This document shows, piece after piece, positions 1 to 7,367 of a stretch of 16,407 nucleotides of DNA. The stretch's first letter is position 1. Each line of letters starts with the position of its first letter. Both the position numbers and the translations under genes were made by a program. The stretch is from Chloroflexi bacterium UBA4733 (GTDB lineage: Bacteria; Chloroflexota; UBA4733). Location of the stretch: NCBI GenBank assembly GCA_002404055.1, contig DHIZ01000246.1:1-16407 (forward strand), given 5' to 3'. The notes under the pieces are model-generated. The model was not told the origin of the DNA. It saw nothing but the letters and a program-made list of their open reading frames with translations, and did no database searches.

Positions 1-143
1 TATGATTTCTGAAAGCCCTCTAAGCCGCTTACTGGTGTGCCTGCCACGGTCCCTCATGGCAAGCTGAACGAGTTCACCGCCTGGGGGGCGAAGCAGCGCG
101 ATGACGTTGAGCAGCGTCGCCGCAATGGTAGGCCGACGTCTAA

Positions 144-548
144 AAACTGGCGGCCGGCGGCTACCAGTTCCCGGCCATCAGTCCAACCGATGGCGCCAAC
201 GGCGGCCCCACCTACACCGTCACGCTCACGCCACCCCCCGGCTACGTCGTCGTGGGACCGACCAGTCAGACCGTGACGGTCGTGGCCGGCCAGGGCGCGG
301 AAGCCGACTTCACGCTGGCGCCCGCCTTCACCGCCTTCTGGGTGGAGAGTTTCGCACCCGACGCTCCCCTCTGGTCCAGCCCGGACGCGAATGCTGTCGC
401 CTTCGGTACGCGACCGCAATGGAGCCATTTCCTGGTGGTGCAGCCCCAGCACGTAGCACGCCTTTTCGTCTGGGACCCGGCGAGCCGCAACTACGCCTGG
501 CTGGACGCTGCCAACGTGGGGCCGTGCGGGCCGCCACCGGGCGCGTAG
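144..548 (+). pseudogene. C-terminal fragment of a secreted, beta-sandwich (prealbumin/CNA-B-like) protein
   Basis: The frame ending at the TAG at 546-548 reads back openly only to a TAA at 141-143. It begins inside a carboxypeptidase-regulatory/CNA-B-like beta-sandwich ('GGYQFPAISPTDANGG', then 'TLTPPPGYVVVGP' and 'TVTVVAGQGAEADFTLAP'). About 70 residues follow ('FWVESFAPDAPLWSSPDANA', 'RPQWSHFLVV', ending 'AANVGPCGPPPGA'), resembling a tail common on extracytoplasmic Chloroflexota proteins. The first ATG in frame is at 252, inside the domain, and no signal peptide or upstream repeats are present in any frame, so the 5' part is missing. I read this as the 3' remnant of a surface or secreted protein gene. 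The function of the intact protein cannot be inferred. The phylum link is from memory of the family. Confidence 0.55.
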
Positions 549-822
549 CACGTACCACAGAGAGGTCGTCTTACCGGCTCGAGTCACGACTTCCCTGTGC
601 GTCAAGGCGTGGCCATGGTGGAACCGCTCCGCCTCGTTCACGTCGATCAGCGGCTCACCCCTGTGGAGGAGGTGGCGCGGTACGAGTCACTGGCCTACGA
701 ACCTCTCCGCGACCAATTTCCGGGGCAGCGCGAGGCACCTGCCGGGTTCGTGCGTCTGACGCCACGAAAGGCAGGCGTCGTATTGAGATCGGGTATGCTC
801 AGGGCGGAACAGGATAGGTGCG
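549..822. other. Unassigned stretch between the fragment and the first antitoxin
   Basis: No recognisable gene was found here. A plus-strand frame is open from about 597 through the next gene, but its product resembles nothing I know and it runs out of frame into the antitoxin. The only signal is a -10-like TATGCT at 794-799, about 24 bases before the antitoxin start, without a convincing -35. It may drive that gene. Confidence 0.3.
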
Positions 823-1146
823 ATGATCGAACTGTCGCTCAGCAATACCCCAGAACAGCTTGCCGACCTACCCGACCAACTGCGCGACGGACAAACCGTG
901 ACCTTCCTCAAGGACGGGAAGCCGGTGCTGGCCGTGCTCCCGTGGGACCTGTACGAGGCCATGCTGGAACTCATTGAGATTCCGAGTGATGCTCAGACGC
1001 TGCTGGCTGCGCCAGCGGTGACGAGGGCGCGGTTGCTCACGGTTGCCGCCGCCCGTGCCGAAACCCTGTACCAGCAGGACCTTGATCTACTCGGATTTGA
1101 CGCCTTCGGAGACGACGACCTTGATGACGCTGCCGACCCGGGGTGA
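823..1146 (+). CDS. Phd/YefM-like antitoxin, partner of a truncated MazF
   Basis: This 107-residue protein has the compact Phd/YefM fold pattern. A start like 'LSLSNTPEQLADLPDQLRDG' precedes the strand-turn-strand 'QTVTFLKDGKPVLAVLPWDL' and a helix ('YEAMLELIE'). Family members bind operator DNA with this N-terminal half and neutralise a toxin with the C-terminal tail. Here the tail is acidic ('FGDDDLDDAADPG'), as expected for mimicking the RNA-binding face of a MazF-type nuclease. The ATG at 823 follows an AGGAT at 811-815. The 3' end overlaps the start of a MazF remnant by 23 bases, the usual translational coupling of toxin-antitoxin pairs. The toxin is broken, so the antitoxin is probably a survivor without a local target. 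The family call is fairly sure; the pairing is inferred from position. Confidence 0.7.
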   Translation: MIELSLSNTPEQLADLPDQLRDGQTVTFLKDGKPVLAVLPWDLYEAMLELIEIPSDAQTLLAAPAVTRARLLTVAAARAETLYQQDLDLLGFDAFGDDDLDDAADPG

Positions 1147-1336
1147 GATCTGGGCTGTCCGGTTCGATCCGTTCATTTGTATTGCGCCTTTCACCGACAC
1201 GCCCCGTGCGATTGTGTCCCTACCGGAGACGCTTGATAGCATGCGCCGCATCCTGGACGGGGCAGCGGACGACATCGAGGTCGAAGGCCTCCGCTACGTC
1301 AGCCGGCTTCCGCATTCTGGAGCAGAGGGACGTTGA
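1124..1336 (+). pseudogene. MazF-type toxin, truncated after its N-terminal strand
   Basis: The ATG at 1124 lies inside the preceding antitoxin gene. It opens a frame beginning 'MTLPTRGEIWAVRFDP', which matches the N terminus of MazF/PemK endoribonucleases (P-x-RGEIW-x-V-x-FDP). After the proline codon at 1169-1171 the similarity stops. The expected G-x-E-x-x-x-x-RPALV segment and everything after it are absent, and the frame ends in unrelated sequence at TGA 1334-1336, giving 70 residues against about 110 usual. This is best explained by a deletion or recombination joining the first ~48 bases of the toxin gene to other DNA. It would not be an active ribonuclease. Confidence 0.6.
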
Positions 1337-1440
1337 GGTACCTGACGACGGAGTGGGTGTCCCCATCGGCGCGACCTGGCAGGGTACACTGCCTGGTAAC
1401 CGGGCCATTGGGTTCTTGGACGCCTGTCCAGAGGGAGAGT
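1172..1440 (+). other. Unidentified coding-like remnant fused behind the MazF start
   Basis: The sequence after the MazF break keeps codon-like composition. One frame reads 'PRAIVSLPETLDSMRRILDG' and 'AADDIEVEGLRYVS' up to about 1305. A second frame then continues 'FRILEQRDVEVPDDGVG' and 'WQGTLPGNRAIGFLDACPEG' to a stop at 1440-1442. A single frame change around 1305-1312 would join them into about 90 residues. I do not recognise the protein. It may be an internal piece of another small accessory gene. A -10-like TACACT at 1385-1390 could serve the antitoxin gene that follows. Confidence 0.25.
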
Positions 1441-1443
1441 AGG

Positions 1444-1728
1444 ATGAAGCAGGTGGAAACGATTGATCTGCGCGAACTGCCGGAACTGGAATGCTTTGCC
1501 GATCGAGTTCAGGCCAGTGGCACACCACTGCTGTTACAGAAAGATAACGAGACAGTGGCAGTGCTCCGCCCGGCAAGATCGCGATACGGATCATCGGACC
1601 GGCGATCTCGTCCTCTGAGAGAGGACGATCCCCTATTTCAGCTGATTGGCATCGGTCATAGCGGCATTCCTGGCGGAGCGTCAGGGCGCAAGCACGAGCA
1701 GCTTGCCCGTGCCTATCGTCCGTCGTAG
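1444..1728 (+). CDS. Phd/VapB-type antitoxin
   Basis: This 94-residue protein starts at the ATG at 1444, placed six bases after a GGGAG at 1433-1437. Residues 1-45 have the Phd-like pattern of helix, strand, turn and strand ('TIDLRELPELECFADRVQAS', 'TPLLLQKDNETVAVLRP'). The C-terminal tail 'DDPLFQLIGIGHSG' followed by 'KHEQLARAY' matches the tail found in many VapB-like antitoxins paired with PIN toxins ('DDPLW.IIGIG.S....S..KH.YLA.AY'). The stop lies nine bases before the PIN toxin, so the two form one transcription unit. Expected role: bind and inhibit the toxin and repress the shared promoter. Confidence 0.8.
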   Translation: MKQVETIDLRELPELECFADRVQASGTPLLLQKDNETVAVLRPARSRYGSSDRRSRPLREDDPLFQLIGIGHSGIPGGASGRKHEQLARAYRPS

Positions 1729-1737
1729 CAGATCGGG

Positions 1738-2178
1738 ATGGCCGTTCCGCACACGCTCCGAGAGCGGAGGGCTTTTGTTGATTCCTCGGCGTATCTTGCT
1801 CTGCTCGACGCCGACGACCAGTATCCTCTGGAAGCAGAAGCAATCCTACGTCGTTTGGTCGCGGCGCGCTACCGCCAGTTCACGACAAACGTACTGCTGA
1901 TCGAAGCGCACGCCCTCATTCTCTCCACGCTCGGTAGAGACAGAGCAGCACAGTTCCTGGTGGCAATGGGAAGCAGCGCTACAACCGCCGTGCGGGTGCG
2001 AGCCGCCGATGAAACGCAAGCTCAGACGCTGCTTCTGCACCACACAGACAAAAGCTATTCCTTCGCAGACGCGATCAGCTTCGTGGTGATGGAACGCTTG
2101 GGCATTCGCGCTGTCTTCACATTCGACCGGCATTTCGCACAGTTCGGCTTGCTAATCTGCAACTCTCACCTCTTGTAG
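1738..2178 (+). CDS. VapC-type PIN-domain toxin (ribonuclease)
   Basis: This is a complete 146-residue PIN domain with its acidic metal-binding residues in order: D15 ('AFVDSSAYLALLD'), E56 ('TTNVLLIEAH'), D111 ('YSFADAISFVVM') and D130 ('AVFTFDRHFAQFG'). PIN toxins of the VapC group are Mg2+/Mn2+-dependent endoribonucleases that cut tRNA or rRNA and halt growth when released from the antitoxin. The ATG at 1738 lies nine bases after the antitoxin stop, with only a weak upstream purine stretch, consistent with coupled translation. This is the most complete toxin-antitoxin pair of the left arm. The target RNA cannot be inferred. Confidence 0.88.
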   Translation: MAVPHTLRERRAFVDSSAYLALLDADDQYPLEAEAILRRLVAARYRQFTTNVLLIEAHALILSTLGRDRAAQFLVAMGSSATTAVRVRAADETQAQTLLLHHTDKSYSFADAISFVVMERLGIRAVFTFDRHFAQFGLLICNSHLL

Positions 2179-2239
2179 CGACACGGCGACGCAGGTGAAC
2201 AGCGCCCCCTGAGCTCTGCTCGCGCCCCTTTGACCCTCC

Positions 2240-4777
2240 TCAAGACGGACGTTCCGCCTCCGTCAACTCCACCGCCCGGTAGCCGTTGGCTTCGATCGAC
2301 ACCGCCAGCGAACAGGCGACCTGGCCGGTGATGCGTTGGGTTGGCTCCCAGGCGCTGCGTTCGCTGTTGTAGATGCGCAGGTCGTAAGCGCCGGCGGCAT
2401 CGGCCACCTGCTGCAGGCCCAAGGGCGCCACCGTCGTGGAGGCGCCGACGTTGCCGACGAGCACCAGCAGGCAGCCCGGACGGCGCAAGGCCACCACTGC
2501 GGCGAAGGAGGAAAAGGCGTGAACCTGGCTGGAAACGTCTTCATCGAAGCGCTCCGTGGTGTGCGGCGTGTCGATGTCGGCATTAGCGTAGATATGGAAC
2601 TCGCCCTCCTGGCGGGCGGCAAAGTAGGTCAGGCTGGCGCCGTGGTAGGGCAACTGGCATAACGCCACCCACTTCCAGGTCGCCGGCACTAACGGACTGA
2701 TGCGCGGCGGGCCGGGTGTGAGCATCAGTCCGCAGACACCCTCCACCGCCGCCCACATGAAGCGCGGCGGCTCCCAGGGACTCAGCCGCATGCCACGGTT
2801 GACGAGGCTCTCGCCGTCGAACCACTCGCTGAACTGGCCGGGGACGGTGTTATTGATCCGCGGTGCGGCGGCATAGTGCTGAAACGAGGCGCGCAGGGCC
2901 TCGACCATGAACTCCGGGTGATAGCGGGCGGCCGCAAAGGCGTACCACCAGGTAAGGCCGGGCCAGACGCCGCCGATCAGCCCGACGAAGCGGAAAGGAT
3001 CGTAGAGTGGGTCGTGCCGCGAGGCGGTGCGCAGGCCGCCGCTGGTCCAGAAGTCCGGCGAGTTGAGGCGGCTGATGATGCGGAAGCCCACCTCCTCGTC
3101 GCAGACGCGGAACATCACCGGGAAGATCTCGTCACCGGTCACGTCGGTGTGAATATTGCCATCGGCGTCGATGTTGAGGTAGTAGAGTCCGTTCTGCGGG
3201 TTCAGCAGGTGCGTATCCATGGCCTCGCGCAGGTCCTGTGCCGCTGTGAAGAACGCCTGGATCTCCCGCTTGCCACGGCCCAGGTTTTCGGCGAGGTGGC
3301 CGGTGGAGCGCAGCGCCGCTGCACATTCGGCGTTGATCTCGGTGACCGCGCCGTTGAGGGTGTACTGCGGGATGACGTTACGCCAGCCGGCGATGGCCCA
3401 GACGTTGCCGCGCGGGTCCCTGGCCGAGCAGAAGACCAGACCGCGCTCATCTTCCTGGGAAATGATGTAGCGGGCCGCCTTGGCGACGACCGGGTAGATG
3501 GCCTTGAGCCACTCCAGGTCACCGGTGGCGCGGTAGTGGTGGTTGACAGCCAGGATGAAGAGCGGCGTGTCGTCGTTGATGTTCAGGCCGTAATCTTCTA
3601 CCCGGCCATCAAGCGCGTCGTAATACTCCGGGATTTTGCCGTTGGGATACTGCAAGCGGGCGAAGGTATCCAGCAGCGTCCGGGAAAAGGCCGGCAGGAA
3701 GTGGTCGTTGCCATAGACAAACCAGGCGATATCGCGGCCCACCACGTTGGAGGAGCCGCCGGGTTCGTTGGTGAAGGCCGGGCCCTGGGGGTAGCGGGCC
3801 ATCACGCGCCGCATGTTGACCTTGCTCCAGAGGGCTCCCTGGTTAATCACGGGATCGGGCGTCAGCACCTGCCCGCAGGAGAGCGTCTCTTCCAGGTGTT
3901 GCAAGGTGCTTTCCAGGGCTGCCGCCGCATCCTGTCCATCGCTGTAGGCGGCTATCGCCTTCGCTTCGCCCTCACTGGAAACGGCGGTGATGAAGGCCAA
4001 TTTAGCGCTCTCACCGGGGGCAAGTTGAAAATCGAGTTGGAGGCAAGCCAGGATGTCGCCCTTCGCCTCCGTCTTGTTGTCGAGCGGAGTCACATGCAGG
4101 CGAGTGTAGACGCGGGCGTAGTCGAAGCTGGTAGCGTAGCCACTGGGCGTCGCGGTCACGCCAAAGACGCGTACCGCATCGGGCCGCCCGGCACTGTGCG
4201 CCACCAGCGCTCGCAGCTCCGGGTCAAAGCGCGCCTCTACGTCGGCGTCCAGGCTGCCGCGCAGCCGCGCGTAGCCAAAGACACGCAGCCCTGTAGGCAC
4301 ATCGTTCTCGTTGCGCAACTCCACCATCTGGTAGACCAACGGTGGATCGCCCGGCCCATCCACGCTGCCAGTCAGCGGCAGAAAGGTAGTCTCGCTGACC
4401 TGCACCGCGCCGGCAATGGCGAAGCGATGGCGCTGGTAGGCCGGATGGAGGTCGAAAGTGCCGCGCTCTTCCTGGCTGAGGCCGACATAGGATGACGCAG
4501 TGCCTCCTTCGGGCGTGATGCCGCTCTCTTGCGGCCGGTGGCCGCGTCCGGCATAGCGAATGCATATGCTGTTGACCAGCAACTCGCCCAGTTGGACGTT
4601 GAAGACCTGCTGGATGGCGCCCGTCCCCAGGGTCGTCACCCACAGTTCGCTGTTCCCCAGGCTGGCGCCCATGTCCAGCGTGTCGTCGGCCACGCTATAC
4701 GAGGGCATCACCGAGTGGTGGGGCATGTGCGTGACGACATCGCTTTTCGCGAATTGCGTGGTACCTGTTGCTAGCAT
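2240..4777 (-). CDS. Six-hairpin ((alpha/alpha)6-barrel) glycosidase, substrate unknown
   Basis: This protein of about 845 residues resembles glucoamylase/glycogen-debranching-type hydrolases. It has an N-terminal beta-sandwich (about 20-290), an (alpha/alpha)6 barrel (about 300-690) and a C-terminal beta domain (about 710-845). Barrel landmarks are 'SSNVVGRDIAWFVYGNDHF', 'PNGKIPEYYDALDGRVEDYG', 'LNINDDTPLFILAVNHHYRA', 'NGAVTEINAECAAAL' and 'FSEWFDGES'. Likely acid/base candidates are D402/D403, E480 and E651. I chose ATG 4777 over the upstream ATG at 4834 because an AGAGGAG lies nine bases before it (4787-4793). No signal peptide or membrane segment is seen, so it should act in the cytoplasm. 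No sugar transporter or regulator is adjacent. Exact GH family and substrate are not determined; an alpha-glucosidase or trehalose/oligosaccharide hydrolase is possible. Confidence 0.8.
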   Translation of the reverse strand: MLATGTTQFAKSDVVTHMPHHSVMPSYSVADDTLDMGASLGNSELWVTTLGTGAIQQVFNVQLGELLVNSICIRYAGRGHRPQESGITPEGGTASSYVGLSQEERGTFDLHPAYQRHRFAIAGAVQVSETTFLPLTGSVDGPGDPPLVYQMVELRNENDVPTGLRVFGYARLRGSLDADVEARFDPELRALVAHSAGRPDAVRVFGVTATPSGYATSFDYARVYTRLHVTPLDNKTEAKGDILACLQLDFQLAPGESAKLAFITAVSSEGEAKAIAAYSDGQDAAAALESTLQHLEETLSCGQVLTPDPVINQGALWSKVNMRRVMARYPQGPAFTNEPGGSSNVVGRDIAWFVYGNDHFLPAFSRTLLDTFARLQYPNGKIPEYYDALDGRVEDYGLNINDDTPLFILAVNHHYRATGDLEWLKAIYPVVAKAARYIISQEDERGLVFCSARDPRGNVWAIAGWRNVIPQYTLNGAVTEINAECAAALRSTGHLAENLGRGKREIQAFFTAAQDLREAMDTHLLNPQNGLYYLNIDADGNIHTDVTGDEIFPVMFRVCDEEVGFRIISRLNSPDFWTSGGLRTASRHDPLYDPFRFVGLIGGVWPGLTWWYAFAAARYHPEFMVEALRASFQHYAAAPRINNTVPGQFSEWFDGESLVNRGMRLSPWEPPRFMWAAVEGVCGLMLTPGPPRISPLVPATWKWVALCQLPYHGASLTYFAARQEGEFHIYANADIDTPHTTERFDEDVSSQVHAFSSFAAVVALRRPGCLLVLVGNVGASTTVAPLGLQQVADAAGAYDLRIYNSERSAWEPTQRITGQVACSLAVSIEANGYRAVELTEAERPS

Positions 4778-4786
4778 CGACGGCTG

Positions 4787-4793
4787 CTCCTCT
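4787..4793 (-). promoter_or_regulatory. Ribosome binding site deciding the glycosidase start
   Basis: On the minus strand AGAGGAG stands nine bases before the ATG at 4777. The longer alternative start at 4834 has no such site, so the shorter protein is preferred. Confidence 0.7.
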
Positions 4794-4901
4794 GCATGCG
4801 GCGGCAACGCGCGGCCGCCTGCCCCGTACCGCATTCGCAGAAATCACGCCAGGAAACAGCCGAGAACTGACGTGACGCCGGAAAGGCAACGACTGGCCGC
4901 G

Positions 4902-4910
4902 TGGCATACT
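4902..4910 (+). promoter_or_regulatory. Extended -10 promoter, probably for the histidine kinase
   Basis: The sequence TGGCATACT contains an extended -10 (TG-n-CATACT) 128 bases before the kinase GTG. No good -35 is found 16-18 bases upstream, which extended -10 promoters tolerate. Transcription would begin near 4917. Confidence 0.35.
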
Positions 4911-5028
4911 ATGGCACGTAGCGTAAAGGAGCATCCCCAACCATTGCCGCCACTGCCCGCCGCCGACAGGGCGCGCCTGCAGGCGTTGTTCGGCAACGTG
5001 GGAGAGAACCTGGGGAACTGAGCGTTCT

Positions 5029-5052
5029 CTCTCTCCCGTGAGAGGGAGAGAG
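5029..5052. repeat. Inverted repeat CTCTCTCCC / GGGAGAGAG with the kinase start in its loop
   Basis: Perfect nine-base arms at 5029-5037 and 5044-5052 enclose the loop GTGAGA. A purine-rich tail follows (TTAGAGAGAGGGG, 5053-5065). The style resembles dispersed intergenic elements of the 'CTCTCCC...GGGAGAG...GTTAG...GAGGGG' kind found in many GC-rich genomes. The kinase GTG at 5038 is the first triplet of the loop. Confidence 0.7.
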
Positions 5053-7320
5053 TTAGAGAGAGGGGTCCCCCTGGAGCGGCAAGCGGAGGAACTGGCGGCG
5101 CTACGCGATGTCGGTCGTGCGCTCTCCGGCTCGCTGGAACTGGGCGATGTGCTGCAGGTCATACTGCGGGCGGTCACCGAGACGCTCGGCTTCGACATGG
5201 GCGCCATCGCCCTGGTGGACCCCAAGGACCACCTGATTCGCGGCGTCCTGGGCATCAACCAGGACGAGGCGGTCATTGCCGCCATTCGCTGCCGCCTGGA
5301 TAGTCCGGACATCCGGGCCGACGTCATTCGCACCGGCAAGGTGGAAGTCGTCGACGGCTGGGACCCGCGCCTGGACCGGGAGACGTTCGAGCAATACGGT
5401 CATCACAACCACGCCACCATCTTCGGGCCAATCACGGTCTATGGCGAGCGGATCGGCGTGCTCAGCGCCTCCCGCCAGCGCGCCACCCATTCGCCCATTA
5501 GCCAGCACGAGTTCGGCCTCTTCGCGCTGTTCCTGGACCATGCCGGCATCGCCTTACAGAACGCCAGAATCCTGGAGAACGAGCGAAAAAAGAGCCGGCG
5601 ACTGTGGGCAGTGAACGAGGTCGGCCGGCGGGCCACGGCCTCGCTGGAACTGAACCAGTTGCTGATCGACACAACGCAACTGGTGCGCGACACCTTCAGC
5701 TACCAGCGTGTGGCCGTCATGCTGATTGACCCGCACGAACCCGCGACGCTCTACCGCGCCGCCTACAGCGCCGTTTCCGACGAGGCCTGGCCGGTGTTGC
5801 GGCAGCCTATCGGCACCGGCATGATCGGCTGGGTAGCGCAGACCGGCCAGACCCAGCTTGCCAACGACACCAGGAACGACGCGCACTTTGTGCAAGCGCC
5901 TGGTCCGCACACCGGTTCCGAGTTGGACGTGCCGCTCAAGGTCGGCCCGCGCATCATCGGCGTCCTCAGCATCGAAGGGGAAACTGTCGAGAGCTTCGAG
6001 CCGGACGACATCCCGTTCCTGGAGACGCTGGCCGACCAGATCGCCATCGCCATCCACAACAGCCGGCTTTACCAGGCGGCCCAGCGGCAAACCCAACAAC
6101 TGGGGGCGATCAACACAGTGGCGCGCCGGATGAGCAGCCTGATGACCTCCCAGGAGCTCATGCCGTTTGTGGTGGCGTTGCTGCGGGAAACCTTTCATTG
6201 GTACAGCGTCTCCATCTTCCTGCGCCCAGCCGGCGACGACGCGGCGAGCATCGTGCTGGCTGCTGCGGCCGGCGGTGAGCCGGGGCCGATGCCGCCCGGC
6301 ACGCGTCTGCGGCTGGGCCAGGACGGTATCGTTGGTTGGGTCGCTGCTTCCGGCGACGCCTTGCTGGCGAACGACGTGCTGCACGAACCACGCTTCCTCG
6401 CCTACCCCGGTCTGCCGGATACGGCGGCGGAGGTGGCCGTGCCGATCCGCCGCGGCGACCGCATCGCTGGCGTCCTGGACGTACAGAGCGCGCAGCGCAA
6501 CGCCTTCGACGCCCTGGATGTCGCCACCTTGCAGACGCTGGCCGATCAGATCGGCATCGCCCTGGAGAATGCCCGCCTCTACACGGAGGCGGCCGAACGC
6601 GCGACGCATCTCGCGGCGGCGAACCAGCAACTGGCCGAGCTCGACCGCATGAAGTCGCACTTTATCTCCATGGTCTCCCACGAGTTGCGCACGCCATTAG
6701 GGCTGATCAAGGGCTACGTCGGCACGCTACAACGCAGCGACCTCGCCCTGGATGCAGAGAGCCGGCGGGAATTCCTGACCGTGATCGAAGAGGAGGCCGA
6801 CAATCTGGCGGACCTCGTCGGCAACTTGCTGGACGCCTCCCGGCTAGAGGCGGGTACCCTGGCGCTGGAGTTGCATCCAACACGGCTGCTCCCACTCATC
6901 CGCAAGGCGGTCCACGACGCCCGCGAACGCGCACCCGACTACCAGTTCGAGCTGGACCTGCCCGCCGAGCTACCACTCGTCAATGCCGACACTCGCCGTC
7001 TGGAGCAGGTGTTCCGTAACCTGCTGGACAATGCGGTGAAGTACTCACCGGTCGGCAGCACGATCACGATCAGCGCTGAAGCGGCGCAGGCAGGCGTCAT
7101 CGTGGCGGTGCGCGACGAGGGCCTCGGCATCGCCGATGAGCACAGCGAGCGCATTTTTGATCGCTTTTTCCGCGTTGACCAGACCGACAACCGACGCGGA
7201 GGAGGCTCGGGTCTCGGTCTGGCAATCACGAAGGGCATCATCGACGGCCACGGCGGCCGTATCTGGGTGGAGAGCGCGCCGGGCCTGGGCAGCACCTTTC
7301 GGATCTGGCTGCCGGGGTGA
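5038..7320 (+). CDS. Soluble GAF-GAF-GAF sensor histidine kinase (orphan)
   Basis: This 760-residue protein has three GAF domains (about 15-175, 190-340 and 345-512), a short linking helix ('LAAANQQLAELDRMKSHF') and a kinase core. The HisKA box is 'FISMVSHELRTPLGLIKGYV' with phospho-acceptor H548. The ATPase has an N box around N665 ('RNLLDNAVKYSP'), a G1 box D693-E-G-L-G697 and a G2 box 'GGGSGLGLAI' from G721. All residues needed for autophosphorylation are present. No transmembrane segment is visible, so it should sense a cytoplasmic ligand or redox/light signal through GAF domains; the ligand is unknown. No response regulator is in the window. The start is doubtful: GTG 5038 is the only start codon after the in-frame TAA at 4924, has no Shine-Dalgarno, and lies in an inverted repeat, so residues 2-9 are encoded by repeat DNA. 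Confidence 0.9.
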   Translation: MRGRELERGVPLERQAEELAALRDVGRALSGSLELGDVLQVILRAVTETLGFDMGAIALVDPKDHLIRGVLGINQDEAVIAAIRCRLDSPDIRADVIRTGKVEVVDGWDPRLDRETFEQYGHHNHATIFGPITVYGERIGVLSASRQRATHSPISQHEFGLFALFLDHAGIALQNARILENERKKSRRLWAVNEVGRRATASLELNQLLIDTTQLVRDTFSYQRVAVMLIDPHEPATLYRAAYSAVSDEAWPVLRQPIGTGMIGWVAQTGQTQLANDTRNDAHFVQAPGPHTGSELDVPLKVGPRIIGVLSIEGETVESFEPDDIPFLETLADQIAIAIHNSRLYQAAQRQTQQLGAINTVARRMSSLMTSQELMPFVVALLRETFHWYSVSIFLRPAGDDAASIVLAAAAGGEPGPMPPGTRLRLGQDGIVGWVAASGDALLANDVLHEPRFLAYPGLPDTAAEVAVPIRRGDRIAGVLDVQSAQRNAFDALDVATLQTLADQIGIALENARLYTEAAERATHLAAANQQLAELDRMKSHFISMVSHELRTPLGLIKGYVGTLQRSDLALDAESRREFLTVIEEEADNLADLVGNLLDASRLEAGTLALELHPTRLLPLIRKAVHDARERAPDYQFELDLPAELPLVNADTRRLEQVFRNLLDNAVKYSPVGSTITISAEAAQAGVIVAVRDEGLGIADEHSERIFDRFFRVDQTDNRRGGGSGLGLAITKGIIDGHGGRIWVESAPGLGSTFRIWLPG

Positions 7321-7367
7321 CGGGTTACGGTTACCCCGCGTAAACATGCCACGATGGATATCTGCGC

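Noticed and set aside
1220..1843. 207-codon minus-strand frame across the Phd/VapC region
   Set aside because: It overlaps the well-supported antitoxin and toxin genes on the other strand and shows no protein motif.
2876..4495. 539-codon plus-strand open frame opposite the glycosidase
   Set aside because: It is an antisense shadow: low-complexity Gly/Val/Asp-rich product without family features, while the minus strand encodes a clear glycosidase.
4911..5021. 36-codon plus-strand frame before the kinase as a leader peptide
   Set aside because: Its ATG directly abuts the candidate -10, so it would not be in that transcript, and it has no ribosome site.
5554..6681. 375-codon minus-strand frame opposite the kinase
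   Set aside because: Antisense shadow of the GAF domains; His/Arg/Gly-rich with no recognisable domain.
7321..7367. Bidirectional terminator between kinase and exporter
   Set aside because: GGTTACGGTTACC is only an imperfect repeat and no T-run follows on either strand.
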